Positions 34,791 to 44,199 are shown, counted from the first letter of the stretch. The stretch: DNA of 64,000 bases from Gemmatimonadota bacterium (GCA_016873995.1 VGVR01000005.1:101466-165465); one strand, 5' to 3'. Notes: generated from the sequence alone by a model not told the origin. Program-made: numbers and translations.

Positions 34791-35573
34791 CTACGTGGGC
34801 TGCTGCACGACGGTGAGAGGATCCACGTACTCGCCGTCGACGAGGACCTCGAAGTGCAGGTGGGGTCCAGTCGAGCGCCCGGTGGATCCGCTCAGTGCGA
34901 TGACCTGTCGGGCGCGCACGGGCTGCCCGAGCGTAACGAGGGACAAGGAGGCGTGTCCGTAGAGCGTCGAGTACCCGCTGCCGTGGTCGATCACGACGAA
35001 CCGGCCATAGACCGCGTCCTCGCCGACGTCCACGACGGTCCCGCCCCCCGCCGCGCGGATGTAGGAGTCACTCGCCACGGCGATGTCGAGGCCCGGGTGC
35101 CCTCCCTCGAGACCCTCGTGTACGCCTCGGGTCACGAAGCCGCGCTCCGTGAGAGGCCAGACATTGGGCAGTGTCGGACCGTCCTGGGGTTGAGGGGAGC
35201 CCGCGCCACGTCGCGCAGGGGTAGCGGGAGGCAGCCAAGCATCCGAGAGCGCGCTCGCGTCAGCGCGTCCGAAGAGCTCACGGAGCTGCGTGTACTGGCC
35301 TTCGATGGTCTCGAGCCGCTGGACCAGGGCGGCGACACGAGCCCGGTCGCGGGTCATCACCTCCACCTCGGCCTGCAGCTCCGACGCGCGCGCGGCCCGC
35401 GCGGCCAGATACCACCAACTTCCAGCCATGACCGTGAGGCCTAGCGCAGCCAATGCGCTGAGCGCAGCTAACGCGCGTAGAGCTACGTAAGAGAGGTGGA
35501 ACGTCGTGCTCTCACGCGCACCGTCGGGCACGATCATGATCGTGAGCCGCCGGTCACGAGAAGGAAGCTTCAT
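34791..35573 (-). CDS. M23 metallopeptidase (membrane-anchored)
   Basis: A 260-aa protein with a transmembrane N-terminus (ALRALAALSALAALGLTVMAGSWWYLA), a coiled-coil (SELQAEVEVMTRDRARVAALVQRLETIEGQ), and a C-terminal LytM/M23 domain with GGHPGLDIAV (HxxxD) and GPHLHFEV (HxH), the zinc ligands of active lysostaphin-like endopeptidases. It likely cuts peptidoglycan cross-links in the periplasm. ATG 35573 overlaps the parB stop by 4 nt. Coupled with parB and bactofilin. Confidence 0.93.
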   Translation of the reverse strand: MKLPSRDRRLTIMIVPDGARESTTFHLSYVALRALAALSALAALGLTVMAGSWWYLAARAARASELQAEVEVMTRDRARVAALVQRLETIEGQYTQLRELFGRADASALSDAWLPPATPARRGAGSPQPQDGPTLPNVWPLTERGFVTRGVHEGLEGGHPGLDIAVASDSYIRAAGGGTVVDVGEDAVYGRFVVIDHGSGYSTLYGHASLSLVTLGQPVRARQVIALSGSTGRSTGPHLHFEVLVDGEYVDPLTVVQQPT

Positions 35574-36451
35574 CCCACCACCTCTTCGACGGAACGGCGG
35601 GTGATCAGCTCGAACACTCGCTCCAGATCCCCCGTGCCCATGAAGACGATCTCGATCGTGCCCTTGCCGCCACGCCCCTCTCGCACCTCGACGCGGGTCA
35701 TGAGGTGGTCGGCCAGCGCCTCCTCCAGAGCTCGCAAGGCAGGGCTCTTCGGCTTGACGGCTTTGCGCGCGCGGGCCTTCTCGGTCGACCCGGCGACGTG
35801 CCGCTCGACCTCGCGCACGGACCACCCCTCGCCGACAGCACGCCGCGCCAGCTCTGCGGCCCGCACATCGTCTTCCAGCGCCAGCAATGCGCGCGCGTGC
35901 CCTTGTGACAGCGAGCCATCCTCCAGGAGCCTACGCACGGAGAGCGGCAGCTTGAGGAGCCGGACGACGTTCGCCACCGTGGAGCGATCTTTCCCGACTG
36001 CCTTGGCGATGTCGCCTTGCGAGAGCTCGAACTTCTCGCTGAGCGCGACGTAGCCCTCCGCTTCCTCGAGCGGGTTGAGCGCTTCGCGCTGCAGATTCTC
36101 GACGAGCGCGAGCACGAGCACGGTCTCGTCGGTCGCTTCGCGAACGATGACGGGTACGTCTTCCCACCCCAGACTCGACACGGCCCGGAATCGGCGTTCG
36201 CCCACGATGAGCTCGAAGCGCCCCGGCGCGTCCTTGAGTGGGCGGACCACCAGCGGCTGCAGAAGACCGTTCTCTCGGATCGAAGCGGCCAGCTCAGCGA
36301 GCTCGCCGTCGCTGAAAACCCGCCGCGGCTGGGCCGGGTTGGGCACGATTGCGCCGAGCGTCACACGGCGCGCCTCTGCGACGCTGCTCTGGGGCTCGAG
36401 GTACTCCCCCAGCAGGGCTCCCAGACCGCGGCCGAGTCGCTCCCGAGTCAT
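35570..36451 (-). CDS. parB: Chromosome-partitioning protein ParB (Spo0J)
   Basis: The 293-aa CTPase clamp has the N-terminal VPNPAQPRRVFS, the GERRFRA motif (about residue 81-87) used for CTP binding and clamp closure, the ENLQREALNPLEEAEGY segment, a central HTH (LSQGDIAKAVGKDRSTVANVVRLLKLP) that reads parS, and a C-terminal dimer domain. Two perfect parS sites lie at 37.9 kb. The start overlaps parA's stop by 4 nt (ATGA). Confidence 0.96.
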   Translation of the reverse strand: MTRERLGRGLGALLGEYLEPQSSVAEARRVTLGAIVPNPAQPRRVFSDGELAELAASIRENGLLQPLVVRPLKDAPGRFELIVGERRFRAVSSLGWEDVPVIVREATDETVLVLALVENLQREALNPLEEAEGYVALSEKFELSQGDIAKAVGKDRSTVANVVRLLKLPLSVRRLLEDGSLSQGHARALLALEDDVRAAELARRAVGEGWSVREVERHVAGSTEKARARKAVKPKSPALRALEEALADHLMTRVEVREGRGGKGTIEIVFMGTGDLERVFELITRRSVEEVVG

Positions 36452-37251
36452 CCTGCCACCGCCACCTTCGGCGAGCTGGCCCGCCGGGTATTGCGGTCTA
36501 TAACCTCATGTGCCACAGCAAGATACGCTTTTGCACCATTGGAAAGCACATCGTACGTCACAATGGGTTGACCGAAGCTCGGGGCCTCTGCGAGGCGCAC
36601 GTTCCGGGGGATCGCCGCCCGGTAGACCTTGGGCCCGAAGTACTCTCGGGCCTCTGCCGCAACCTGTCGGGACAGATGCAGGCGCCGGTCTAACATCGTG
36701 AGCAACACGCCCTCGATCTCCAGGTTCCGATTCAGGGAGCGCTGCACCAGCCGAACCGTGTTCAGGAGCTGGCTGAGCCCCTCCAGGGCGTAGAACTCGC
36801 ACTGGATGGGAATCAACACGGAGTCCGCAGCGGTGAGCGTGTTCAGCGTGAGGAGGCCGAGCGAGGGGGGACAGTCGATCAGGACGAAATCGTAGGAGTC
36901 CCGGATCGTCGTCAGCGCAGCCCTGAGGATCGATTCGCGGCTCATCGCCGACACGAGCTCGATCTCCGCGCCGACCAGGTCGCGGGTGGATGGAACGACG
37001 TCGAGGTGGGGGAAGTGCACGTTCTCGATGACCGCAGCAGCCACCGAGCTGTTGCCGATCAACACATCGTAAATTGTCGGCTTGGCGACACGTTGGCTCA
37101 GGCCCAAGCCGCTGGTGGCGTTACCCTGGGGGTCGGTATCGATCACCAGCGTGCGCTTCTCGGCGACGGCCAGCGCGGCCCCGAGGTTGATGGCGGTCGT
37201 GGTCTTGCCGACCCCACCTTTCTGGTTGGCGATCGCGATGACGTGCGACAT
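36448..37251 (-). CDS. parA: Chromosome-partitioning ATPase ParA (Soj)
   Basis: A 267-aa Walker-type ATPase that moves ParB-parS complexes. The deviant Walker A KGGVGKTTTAINL is at residues about 10-22; Walker A' DTDPQGNAT (about 40) and Walker B-type DCPPSLGLLTLNTL (about 120) follow. ATG 37251 starts directly at the family N-terminus (MSHVIAIANQKGG); the open frame goes further upstream to 37407 but would add a non-conserved stretch. Divergent from the small lipoprotein gene. Confidence 0.97.
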   Translation of the reverse strand: MSHVIAIANQKGGVGKTTTAINLGAALAVAEKRTLVIDTDPQGNATSGLGLSQRVAKPTIYDVLIGNSSVAAAVIENVHFPHLDVVPSTRDLVGAEIELVSAMSRESILRAALTTIRDSYDFVLIDCPPSLGLLTLNTLTAADSVLIPIQCEFYALEGLSQLLNTVRLVQRSLNRNLEIEGVLLTMLDRRLHLSRQVAAEAREYFGPKVYRAAIPRNVRLAEAPSFGQPIVTYDVLSNGAKAYLAVAHEVIDRNTRRASSPKVAVAG

Positions 37252-37407
37252 GCCGTGCTCTGCGAATCGGGAAACGGAGGGGCAATATAGAGTGCGCCTC
37301 CGAACGCGGGAAAGCATCCTCACGACTCGCTTGACCCGAGTCGGAAACAGTTGAAGGATAGCAGCCGGCTCGACGAGCCAACTTCGAGGTTCTACGGAGA
37401 CCAGCAC

Positions 37408-37857
37408 ATGCGAGACCGTATGGCGCGCGGGGCAAGGGTGGCTTGGGTGCTGCTCGCCACGGGGGCGTGTGGCACCGAGGCCGTGGGGCCAGATCCAGCC
37501 CTCGAGCCGTTCGTGGGCACCTGGGACGCGGTCGTCTTCAACGTGACCGCCGACGCGCCGCCGAACCCTGTGGCCAACCTACTCACGCTCGGGCGCTTCT
37601 GGATCAGCGTCGAGCCGAGCGGCCAGTACACGGCAACCCTCGAGTGGCTGGGCGGCTTCGCGGAGATCGGCCAGCTGACGGTGCAGAACTCGACGACCCT
37701 GGTGCTCGACTCCAACACGGGGCCGCCTGCGCCCTCCACCTACCTCTTCGCCATGACCGACTCGCTCGTCCTCGATGGCGCCACCGAGTTCGATTTCAAC
37801 CTGCATGGCACGGACGAGCCGGGGCAGGCGCACATGGAGCTGGTCCGGCGTCCCTAG
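37408..37857 (+). CDS. Small predicted lipoprotein
   Basis: A 149-aa protein with basic N-terminus (MRDRMARGAR), hydrophobic VAWVLLATGAC ending in a lipobox-like TGAC, then an acidic/Pro linker and a soluble beta-rich domain (VGTWDAVVFNVT, GQYTATLEWLGGF, STTLVLDS). Start ATG 37408 has GGAG nearby; an ATG at 37351 exists in frame but is less good. I do not recognise the family; lipocalin-like beta patterns are suggested only by the alternating strands. Lies opposite parA and before parS. Confidence 0.7.
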   Translation: MRDRMARGARVAWVLLATGACGTEAVGPDPALEPFVGTWDAVVFNVTADAPPNPVANLLTLGRFWISVEPSGQYTATLEWLGGFAEIGQLTVQNSTTLVLDSNTGPPAPSTYLFAMTDSLVLDGATEFDFNLHGTDEPGQAHMELVRRP

Positions 37858-37869
37858 CGGTCGGCGACC

Positions 37870-37885
37870 TGTTTCACGTGAAACA
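37870..37885. other. parS site 1
   Basis: Perfect 16-nt parS consensus (TGTTTCACGTGAAACA), here extended to a 20-nt palindrome by flanking CC/GG. It is bound by ParB to load and slide. It lies in the 75-nt gap between the lipoprotein gene and mnmG. Confidence 0.97.
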
Positions 37886-37907
37886 GGCTGGGGAGGACGG
37901 CCGGAGG

Positions 37908-37923
37908 TGTTTCACGTGAAACA
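37908..37923. other. parS site 2
   Basis: A second perfect parS, 22 nt after the first. Its flanks GGAGG/CCTCC extend the palindrome to 26 nt, which could also make it a hairpin terminator for the convergent lipoprotein and mnmG transcripts. It ends 9 nt before the mnmG stop. Confidence 0.97.
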
Positions 37924-37932
37924 CCTCCAGGG

Positions 37933-39825
37933 TCACTCGATTGGGGCCGCCGCGGGCGCCGTCGCGAGGCGCCGAACTTCAAGAACCAGGTTCTGAAGAT
38001 CCGCCGGGGAGATCCCCGAGATCCTCCCAGCCTGTGCGAGCGTGCTCGGGCGCACCTTGGACAGCTTCTCCCGCGCCTCGTGGGAGAGGGTCGCGAAGTC
38101 CCGATAGGGCAGGTCCTCCCGAAGTGAGAAGCCCGCGAATTCCCGCAACCGCTCGGCCCGGTCGCGCTCGCGCCGCACATATCCCTCGTACTTGAGCTCG
38201 ACTTCCAGGGCCAACAGGGACTCTTCCCGGACGCCGGTCAGGCCGTCCGCTCCCGCCGAGGCCACCAGGCTCCGGGCCGTAACGCCCGGTCGCCGCACCG
38301 CCTCTGCGGCCCGCACTCGCTCCTCGCCACTCGTGTCTCCGGTCGAGTCCGCACCTGGATTTTCAACCCCAATGGACACGGTGGTCCCGGCGAACCAGGC
38401 CCGCACGCGGTCGTCCTCCGCCAGTCGCTGTTCGAGCGCGTCTGCCTGCGTCTCCGTCAAGAAACCACGAGATCGAGCCATCGGGCCGAGTCTGCGTACG
38501 GCGTTGTCCTGCCGCAGGAGAAGCCTGAATTCCGCCCGCGATGTGAAGAGCCGGTAGGGCTCGTCGACTCCCCGGGTGACCAGGTCATCGATCAGGACGC
38601 CGATGTATGCTTCGTCTCGCTCGAGGATGAACGGGGCCTCGCCCTTCACGGCGAGCGCCGCGTTGATGCCCGCGATGATGCCCTGCCCGGCCGCCTCTTC
38701 GTAGCCCGTCGTCCCGTTGATCTGCCCGGCGAAGTACAGCCCGCCGACTGCCCTCACCTCGAGCGAATGCCGGAGCTGGTGAGGCGGGTAGTAGTCGTAT
38801 TCGATCGCGTAGCCGACCTTGGTCATGGTCACGTTCTCGAGCCCCGGCACCGTACGCAGGAACTCCAGCTGCACGTCCGCAGGCAACGACGTCGAGAGCC
38901 CGTTCACGTACAGCTCCGTCGTATCGAGCCCTTCGGGCTCGAGGAAGACCTGATGCCTGGGTGCGTTCGGGAATCGCAGCACCTTATCCTCGATCGAAGG
39001 GCAGTACCTCGGTCCTCGCCCGGAGATCGCCCCGCCGTAGAGCGCGCTTCTGCGTAAGTTACTTTCTACCAAGGACTTGAGGCCGGCACCCGCCCACGTG
39101 ATCCAACAAGGTCGCTGCTCGGGAAACACTTCCTCCGCATAAGCTGCGAATCGGTAGGTGGGCGTCTCGCCGTCCTGGCGCTCCACTTTCGTGAAGTCCA
39201 CGGTGCGACCATCGATTCGCGGCGGCGTGCCTGTCTTGAAGCGCGCCACCTCGAGCCCCAGGCGTTCGAGTCCCTCCGCCAGCTCCACCGACGGCGCCTC
39301 GCCCGCCCGTCCGGCCTCCACGCCGGGCTCGGCACCCACGTGGATCTTTCCGCGCAAGAAGGTGCCCGCCGTCACGACCACGGCCTCAGCCTCGAAGCGC
39401 ACCCCTCCGCGCGTGCGTACGCCCCGCACCCGGCCATCGACGATGTCGAGGTCCGCAACCATCTCTTGGAAGAGATCGAGCCCCGGGAGCTCCTCGAGTA
39501 TACGCCGCACGGCGCGAGGATAGAGCGAGCGATCGCACTGCGCGCGCGGTCCCCAGACGGCGGGACCCTTCGAGCGATTGAGCATGCGGAACTGGATGCG
39601 TGACGCATCGGTTGCGCGCCCCATGACGCCGCCGAGAGCATCCACCTCGCGAACGACGATCCCTTTGGCCACGCCCCCGATCGCGGGGTTGCAGCTCATT
39701 TGCCCGATGCGCGAAAGGTCCGGGGTGAGCAGGAGCGTGCGGACTCCCGCCCGCGCGGCTGCGGCCGCCGCCTCGACACCGGCATGCCCCCCGCCCACGA
39801 CGATCACGTCATACGAACCGCGCAT
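37933..39825 (-). CDS. mnmG: tRNA uridine-5-carboxymethylaminomethyl synthase MnmG (GidA)
   Basis: A 630-aa FAD enzyme that with MnmE makes cmnm5U34 in tRNA. Visible: [19 protein letters not shown] (FAD fold, residues about 8-26), [13 protein letters not shown] (about 48), the [13 protein letters not shown] motif with Cys (about 270-282) and [20 protein letters not shown] (about 368-387). Length is typical. In many bacteria rsmG follows mnmG near parA; no rsmG is seen here. Confidence 0.97.
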   Translation of the reverse strand: MRGSYDVIVVGGGHAGVEAAAAAARAGVRTLLLTPDLSRIGQMSCNPAIGGVAKGIVVREVDALGGVMGRATDASRIQFRMLNRSKGPAVWGPRAQCDRSLYPRAVRRILEELPGLDLFQEMVADLDIVDGRVRGVRTRGGVRFEAEAVVVTAGTFLRGKIHVGAEPGVEAGRAGEAPSVELAEGLERLGLEVARFKTGTPPRIDGRTVDFTKVERQDGETPTYRFAAYAEEVFPEQRPCWITWAGAGLKSLVESNLRRSALYGGAISGRGPRYCPSIEDKVLRFPNAPRHQVFLEPEGLDTTELYVNGLSTSLPADVQLEFLRTVPGLENVTMTKVGYAIEYDYYPPHQLRHSLEVRAVGGLYFAGQINGTTGYEEAAGQGIIAGINAALAVKGEAPFILERDEAYIGVLIDDLVTRGVDEPYRLFTSRAEFRLLLRQDNAVRRLGPMARSRGFLTETQADALEQRLAEDDRVRAWFAGTTVSIGVENPGADSTGDTSGEERVRAAEAVRRPGVTARSLVASAGADGLTGVREESLLALEVELKYEGYVRRERDRAERLREFAGFSLREDLPYRDFATLSHEAREKLSKVRPSTLAQAGRISGISPADLQNLVLEVRRLATAPAAAPIE

Positions 39826-39852
39826 GCTTCGCTCCGTCCTTCGCAGCCTGCC

Positions 39853-40146
39853 TCAGGAAACGATCCGAAACCCTCGGTCGGGCGCCTCGAGGGTCGTCGG
39901 GATTCCATCCACTCGGTCGACCCGGGCCGCAATCGGACCGCGCCGCAGCGCCGTCTCCAGCTCCGACAGCACCTCCGCGGCGCCGTGGGCCCTCACCTCG
40001 ACCGAGCCGTCTGGGAGGTTCCGAACGGTCCCGGAGACGCCCAGGCGCGTTGCCGTTCGGTGGGTCCACTGCCGGAACCCCACTCCCTGTACGCGGCCGA
40101 CGACGCGATACGCCCGCGACTCGGCACGCTCAGGGTGTGAAGCCAT
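39853..40146 (-). CDS. acyP: Acylphosphatase
   Basis: The 97-aa protein has the acylphosphatase signature VVGRVQGVGFRQWTHRTATRLG (catalytic Arg in VGFR) and VRNLPDGSVEVRAHG (catalytic Asn in NLPDG). It hydrolyses acyl phosphates. It sits between mnmE and mnmG with no gap after mnmE's stop and 27 nt before mnmG, evidently co-transcribed. Confidence 0.95.
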   Translation of the reverse strand: MASHPERAESRAYRVVGRVQGVGFRQWTHRTATRLGVSGTVRNLPDGSVEVRAHGAAEVLSELETALRRGPIAARVDRVDGIPTTLEAPDRGFRIVS

Positions 40147-41514
40147 CTACTTCCCCACGCAGAACTCCGCGAATACCGCGTCGAGTACGCTCTCCCGTGC
40201 GATCGTCCCGACCACCTCCTCGAGCGCGTTCTCGGCAGGACGAAGATGGCTCGCCGCCACCTCCGCCGGGAGCCCACCCTCGAGGGAGGACCGGAACGAA
40301 GCCACCTCCGCTCGGGCAGCCTCGAGTCCCCTCCGATGCCGACGTCGGGTGATCACCGGAGCGTCCGGGCTCGCCGCCACCACCCCCGAGTAGACCAGCC
40401 CCGGTAGCGCGCGGCGGAGCTCATCCAGGCCCTCGCCCGTGCGCGTCGATACGCGCACCCTACACGCTACACCCGGCTCGCCGGCACCCGCCGTCGACGC
40501 AGCGACGAGGTCCGACTTGGTCTCCACCCACACGACCGGTACGCCCATGCGTTCCCGCACGAAGACCCGCTCCTCCTCCGTGGGCGGAGAATCCCCCGGC
40601 ACGCAGAACAACACGACGTCCGCCCGCTCCAGGTAGCGTCGCGTGACCTCGATGCCGATGCGCTCCACGCGCTCGCCGGCTTCGCGCAGTCCCGCGGTGT
40701 CCACCAATCGAAACGGGAAGCCGCCCAGCGCGACGGTGGCCACCAGCGCGTCACGCGTCGTGCCAGGCTCCTCGGTCACGATCGCTCGCTCCTCACCCAG
40801 CAGCGCGTTGTAGAGCGACGACTTGCCGGCGTTCGGCCGCCCCGCGAGCACCGCCAGCGCTCCCTCGCGGAGCAACTCGCCCTCCGGTGCGGTCGCGAGC
40901 AATCGATCGATCTCCGCGAGGACCAGGTCGGCCTGCTCCACGATGACGCCGACGGGAACCGGCGGCTCGTCCTCTTCGGGGAAGTCGATGTGGTGCACCA
41001 GCAGCGCCTCGATCCTCACGATCGCTCCACGGAGCATCCCCAGTCGCTCGGAAAGGCCTTGTTCGAGCTGTGTGAGCGCCGCGCGGTGCAGGGCCCGGCT
41101 CCGCGCCTCGATCAGGTCGGCCACGGCCTCGGCCTGGACGAGATCGACTTTCCCCCGCAGGTACGCGCGCCTCGTGAATTCCCCCGGGTCGGCCCGCCGT
41201 GCGCCGGCTTGCACGCAGGCATCCATCACGAGCTCGGGGACGAGCGATCCCCCATGGCACGAGAGCTCCACCACGTCCTCGCCCGTGTAGCTCGCGGGGC
41301 GAGGAAAGAACGTGGCCAACGCGCGGTCCAGCGGGGAGCCATCGTGTGGGTCCCTCAGCTCGACCAGCGTCACGCGGCGCGCCTCGGGCGCCTCCGACAG
41401 CTCCGGCGCCAGCCGCAGCAGCACGCCCACTGCCTGCGGACCCGAAACCCGCACGATCGCCACCGCCCCTCTGCCCGGTGCGGTCGACACCGCCGCGATC
41501 GTGTCGACGTCCAT
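40147..41514 (-). CDS. mnmE: tRNA modification GTPase MnmE (TrmE)
   Basis: A 455-aa GTPase partner of MnmG. Seen: N-terminal formyl-THF domain (AAVSTAPGRGAVAIVRVSG), G1 GRPNAGKSSLYNALLG (about residue 225), G2/G3 TTRDALVATVALGGF and DTAGLREAGERVERIG, and the C-terminal FCVGK (family CIGK-type with the single catalytic Cys). Complete and of normal length. Part of the run yidC-mnmE-acyP-mnmG. Confidence 0.97.
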   Translation of the reverse strand: MDVDTIAAVSTAPGRGAVAIVRVSGPQAVGVLLRLAPELSEAPEARRVTLVELRDPHDGSPLDRALATFFPRPASYTGEDVVELSCHGGSLVPELVMDACVQAGARRADPGEFTRRAYLRGKVDLVQAEAVADLIEARSRALHRAALTQLEQGLSERLGMLRGAIVRIEALLVHHIDFPEEDEPPVPVGVIVEQADLVLAEIDRLLATAPEGELLREGALAVLAGRPNAGKSSLYNALLGEERAIVTEEPGTTRDALVATVALGGFPFRLVDTAGLREAGERVERIGIEVTRRYLERADVVLFCVPGDSPPTEEERVFVRERMGVPVVWVETKSDLVAASTAGAGEPGVACRVRVSTRTGEGLDELRRALPGLVYSGVVAASPDAPVITRRRHRRGLEAARAEVASFRSSLEGGLPAEVAASHLRPAENALEEVVGTIARESVLDAVFAEFCVGK

Positions 41515-41530
41515 TCCAGCTCTCCTTCCG

Positions 41531-43228
41531 CTAGCCGTCCTTCGGCTTCGCCGGCGGGCCGGTCTTCAGCTTCTTGCGCTCGTTCGAGATCCAGACTTGC
41601 TGCGGAATGGTCGCGATGTTCGACACGACGTAGTAGAGGTTCAGCCCGCTCGCGAGGTTCAAGAAGATGAGGAGCATCATGGGTGGCATCATCCACATCA
41701 GGAGCTTCATCTGAGGATTCGGCTGATCCACCGACTTGAGCGACAGCCACTGCATGAGGAACATCGAAGCCGCGAGAAGCATCGGCAGGATGTAGAGCGG
41801 GTCCTTCGTCGACAGGTCCGGGAGCCAGAGGAAGGGGACGCCACGGAACTCGATCGTGTTCTGGAACACGAAGAACAGCGCGATCAGGATCGGCCAAGGC
41901 AGCAGAATCGGGAGGCACCCGGCGAGCGGGTTGAAGCCCTCGGCGTACAGCTTCTTGATCTCCTGCTGCATTTTCTCCGGGTTGTCCTTGTACTTCCGCT
42001 GCGCTTCGGCCAGCCGCGGCTGGAACTCCATGTTCTTCACCTGCGCCTTCATCGCCTTGTGGTTCAGCGGGAAGAGCACGATGCGCATGGCGATGCCGAA
42101 GACGACGAGCACCCAACCGTAGCCGATGCTCAGGTTGGTGTGCAGGAACCCGAGGATGCCGGTGATGATCGAGACGAATGGCCGCACGATCGGGCGGAAG
42201 AAGCGCCAGCCGTAGGGGTTCACCTGCTCCATGCCTTGGCCCAACGACTGCAGCGTCGAGTACTCCTGCGGGCCCAGGAAGAGTCGGTAGGCGAAGCGAT
42301 CATCGTTGCCGATGCTCTGCGCGGCCGAAATCGACACTCGCTCGGGAAGGGCCGACGGACCCACGAGCAGCCCGCCCAGGTAGTCGGTCTCTGCGGTCGC
42401 TTCGTCGCTGCTCCCCGCAAGGAGCGCTGTCACGAAGAACTTGCTCCGAAATGCCGCCCAGAGCAGAGGGCCCTGCACCACGCCAGGGTCCGCACGCGTC
42501 ACGAGCGTGGACTGGATGCCGCGGTCCAGGTGGTTGTACGCGAAGGCCATCAGCCGCGCCTCGCTCGCCGAGTCGGCCTCCGCGAACGACAACCCGTCAC
42601 CCAAGTCCGTGAGCAGCAGCGGGCGGTCCACACCCGAGACGGTCCCTTCGACCCGAATCGCGTAGATCTCGGGCTCGAAGGTGTACGTGATCTCGACGCG
42701 GAGAGCGGTCGTGGGGGGTTCGTAGATGAACCGAAGCGTCTGCGCGACGTCGCCCGTGGCCAGCGCCAGCCCACCCTCGGGCTCCGCCCGATACGCCGCA
42801 CGCCGCAGGTCGATGGTGTCGTTGCCTACCACCAGGCGCTGGCTCAAGAATCCGGCCGAGCCCTCGGGGACGAGGTCGACGACGCCGTCATGGCGGAGCG
42901 ACCTGAAGAGCGGGAGCTCCGCCGACACGAGGCGCGCCCCGTGCGTCGAGAACTCGAACCGATACCGAGGGCTCACGACGGTCACCGACCGCTCGAGGGG
43001 CACCTCGGGTTCCGCACCGGTCTCTGCGCCCACCTCGGGCGCCGCGGGCGCCGTCGGTGCGCCAACTGCGGCCGGCGCTGGCACGCCGCCGGACGTGCTC
43101 GAAGTAGTGGCCGCACTGTCGGGCACCAGGACCGGGTCGGGCACTACCGGCGGGAAGAGAATGTTGGTGCCAACCAGCACCAGAAACATCAAGCCGATCG
43201 CGAGAACGAAGCGGGGCGGGCTACTCAT
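41531..43228 (-). CDS. yidC: Membrane protein insertase YidC
   Basis: The 565-aa YidC has an N-terminal TM anchor ([19 protein letters not shown]), a Pro/Ala-rich linker (about 35-75), a large periplasmic P1 beta domain, and the C-terminal five-TM insertase core ([56 protein letters not shown]). The long P1 domain is a Gram-negative-type trait. ATG 43228 is used because it overlaps yidD's stop by 4 nt and begins the hydrophobic helix. Confidence 0.96.
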   Translation of the reverse strand: MSSPPRFVLAIGLMFLVLVGTNILFPPVVPDPVLVPDSAATTSSTSGGVPAPAAVGAPTAPAAPEVGAETGAEPEVPLERSVTVVSPRYRFEFSTHGARLVSAELPLFRSLRHDGVVDLVPEGSAGFLSQRLVVGNDTIDLRRAAYRAEPEGGLALATGDVAQTLRFIYEPPTTALRVEITYTFEPEIYAIRVEGTVSGVDRPLLLTDLGDGLSFAEADSASEARLMAFAYNHLDRGIQSTLVTRADPGVVQGPLLWAAFRSKFFVTALLAGSSDEATAETDYLGGLLVGPSALPERVSISAAQSIGNDDRFAYRLFLGPQEYSTLQSLGQGMEQVNPYGWRFFRPIVRPFVSIITGILGFLHTNLSIGYGWVLVVFGIAMRIVLFPLNHKAMKAQVKNMEFQPRLAEAQRKYKDNPEKMQQEIKKLYAEGFNPLAGCLPILLPWPILIALFFVFQNTIEFRGVPFLWLPDLSTKDPLYILPMLLAASMFLMQWLSLKSVDQPNPQMKLLMWMMPPMMLLIFLNLASGLNLYYVVSNIATIPQQVWISNERKKLKTGPPAKPKDG

Positions 43229-43488
43229 CGCGGGCACACCTCGCCTCCGACGGACTCCGCCCTGGGGCGATGTGCGGGCGGCACTGGGTCGTAACCGAAC
43301 CCGCCCCAAGGATGGCAACGCGCGAGTCGCCGCAGCGCGAGCCACGTCCCCCGCAGCGCCCCGCGCTCCCGAAGCGCGTCGATCGCGTACGCGGAGCAGG
43401 TCGGCGTATATCGACAAGCGGCCGGCAACCATGGCGACACCGCCACCTGATAGAGCCGCACGAGAGCGATCAGGACGCGCGCGAGCAC
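43225..43488 (-). CDS. yidD: Membrane protein insertion efficiency factor YidD
   Basis: The 87-aa protein matches Yid[35 protein letters not shown], with the conserved Cys pair CRYTPTCS, and [14 protein letters not shown]. It is usually encoded next to rnpA and yidC and associated with the inner membrane. Its ATG lies 19 nt inside the 3' end of rnpA. Confidence 0.95.
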   Translation of the reverse strand: MLARVLIALVRLYQVAVSPWLPAACRYTPTCSAYAIDALRERGALRGTWLALRRLARCHPWGGFGYDPVPPAHRPRAESVGGEVCPR

Positions 43489-44021
43489 AGCCCCTCCACC
43501 GCCTGCTTCATCTCGCGCGCGAGCAGCTCGAAGGTCGCGTCGTAGGCTTCCCGCCGCGCCCGCACCAGGACGTCCCGACGCGCGTCACTCGCGTCGAGAG
43601 ACGGAAGGATCTCCCTGCGTCCGATCTCTCGCAGCCTGCGCTTGAGGAGGTTGCGATCGACGATCCGATGGCCGTGCTTTGGCACCACGAGGCCGAAGCG
43701 AGAGCGTGCGGCGCTCGAGGTCGCGACGTATACGTCGAGACTCGCGGTCTTCTGACGCGGTGCCTTCGCGAGCAATCGACGGATCTCGGAGCTGCTGTGG
43801 ATGCGCGCCCCGCGCGGGAGTCGCTCCGGACGGCCCGGGGACTCGCCGTCTACGGCTTCCCTGCGACCTTCACCGCGATCCGCGCGCGGCCGTGCCGGCG
43901 GCGGCGGTTCAACGTCTTGCGACCGCCCTTCGTCTTCATGCGGGCGCGAAACCCGTGCTTGTTCGCCCGCTTGCGATTGCGGGGCCTGTATGTCGGCTTC
44001 ATTTCCGGCGGCCCGATCCAT
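43470..44021 (-). CDS. rnpA: RNase P protein component, N-terminally extended, enclosing rpmH
   Basis: The conserved RnpA core is at residues about 80-170: [51 protein letters not shown] (the RNR motif in [12 protein letters not shown]). The core needs a start, but between ATG 44021 and the core no ATG, GTG, TTG or CTG occurs in this frame (read codon by codon). The only usable start is ATG 44021, 19 nt upstream of the rpmH ATG, giving 183 aa with a ~60-residue basic, Pro/Arg-rich extension read in a different frame through the whole of rpmH. The same nested arrangement is known in Thermus. Confidence 0.82.
   Translation of the reverse strand: MDRAAGNEADIQAPQSQAGEQARVSRPHEDEGRSQDVEPPPPARPRADRGEGRREAVDGESPGRPERLPRGARIHSSSEIRRLLAKAPRQKTASLDVYVATSSAARSRFGLVVPKHGHRIVDRNLLKRRLREIGRREILPSLDASDARRDVLVRARREAYDATFELLAREMKQAVEGLCSRAS
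43850..44002 (-). CDS. rpmH: 50S ribosomal protein L34
   Basis: A 50-aa very basic protein: [19 protein letters not shown] then [17 protein letters not shown], the invariant L34 pattern. It lies completely inside the extended rnpA reading frame. GGA near the start may be the ribosome-binding site. Just downstream of the predicted promoter at 44061-44089. Confidence 0.97.
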   Translation of the reverse strand: MKPTYRPRNRKRANKHGFRARMKTKGGRKTLNRRRRHGRARIAVKVAGKP

Positions 44022-44060
44022 GGAAGTACGAGGCCTGAGAGGCCCAAAAACGAGCTGGAC

Positions 44061-44089
44061 AAGATGATCGAGGAGCCGCAGGGGGTCAA
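44061..44089 (-). promoter_or_regulatory. Predicted promoter for rpmH-rnpA-yidD-yidC
   Basis: On the minus strand TTGACC (44089-44084), 17-nt spacer, CATCTT (44066-44061). The -35 is good, the -10 weak. A start of transcription near 44054 would leave about 33 nt before the rnpA ATG at 44021 and exclude the further upstream in-frame ATGs (44147, 44114). Confidence 0.45.
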
Positions 44090-44170
44090 CCGCGGCCTGC
44101 TTCGGGAGCGCCATCTGTAGTCGGGCTGGAGCGCCGTACGTAGTCACTCCGACACTACGAAGAACACGGT

Positions 44171-44199
44171 TTGACTTTTCAAAATGCGCTTCCTAGCTT
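44171..44199 (+). promoter_or_regulatory. Predicted dnaA promoter
   Basis: TTGACT (44171-44176), a 17-nt spacer and TAGCTT (44194-44199) on the plus strand, in the only AT-richer patch of this gap. Transcription would start near 44206, about 143 nt before dnaA. Confidence 0.5.

Noticed and set aside
34218..35444. A 408-codon plus-strand frame opposite bactofilin and the M23 gene
   Set aside because: Shadow of two genes with recognisable families on the other strand.
41312..43294. A 660-codon plus-strand open frame opposite yidC and mnmE
   Set aside because: Antisense shadow; the minus-strand genes show clear YidC and MnmE motifs.
43470..44147. rnpA starting at ATG 44147 or 44114
   Set aside because: These starts lie upstream of the predicted promoter at 44061-44089 and add a stretch without protein-like character; ATG 44021 is sufficient.
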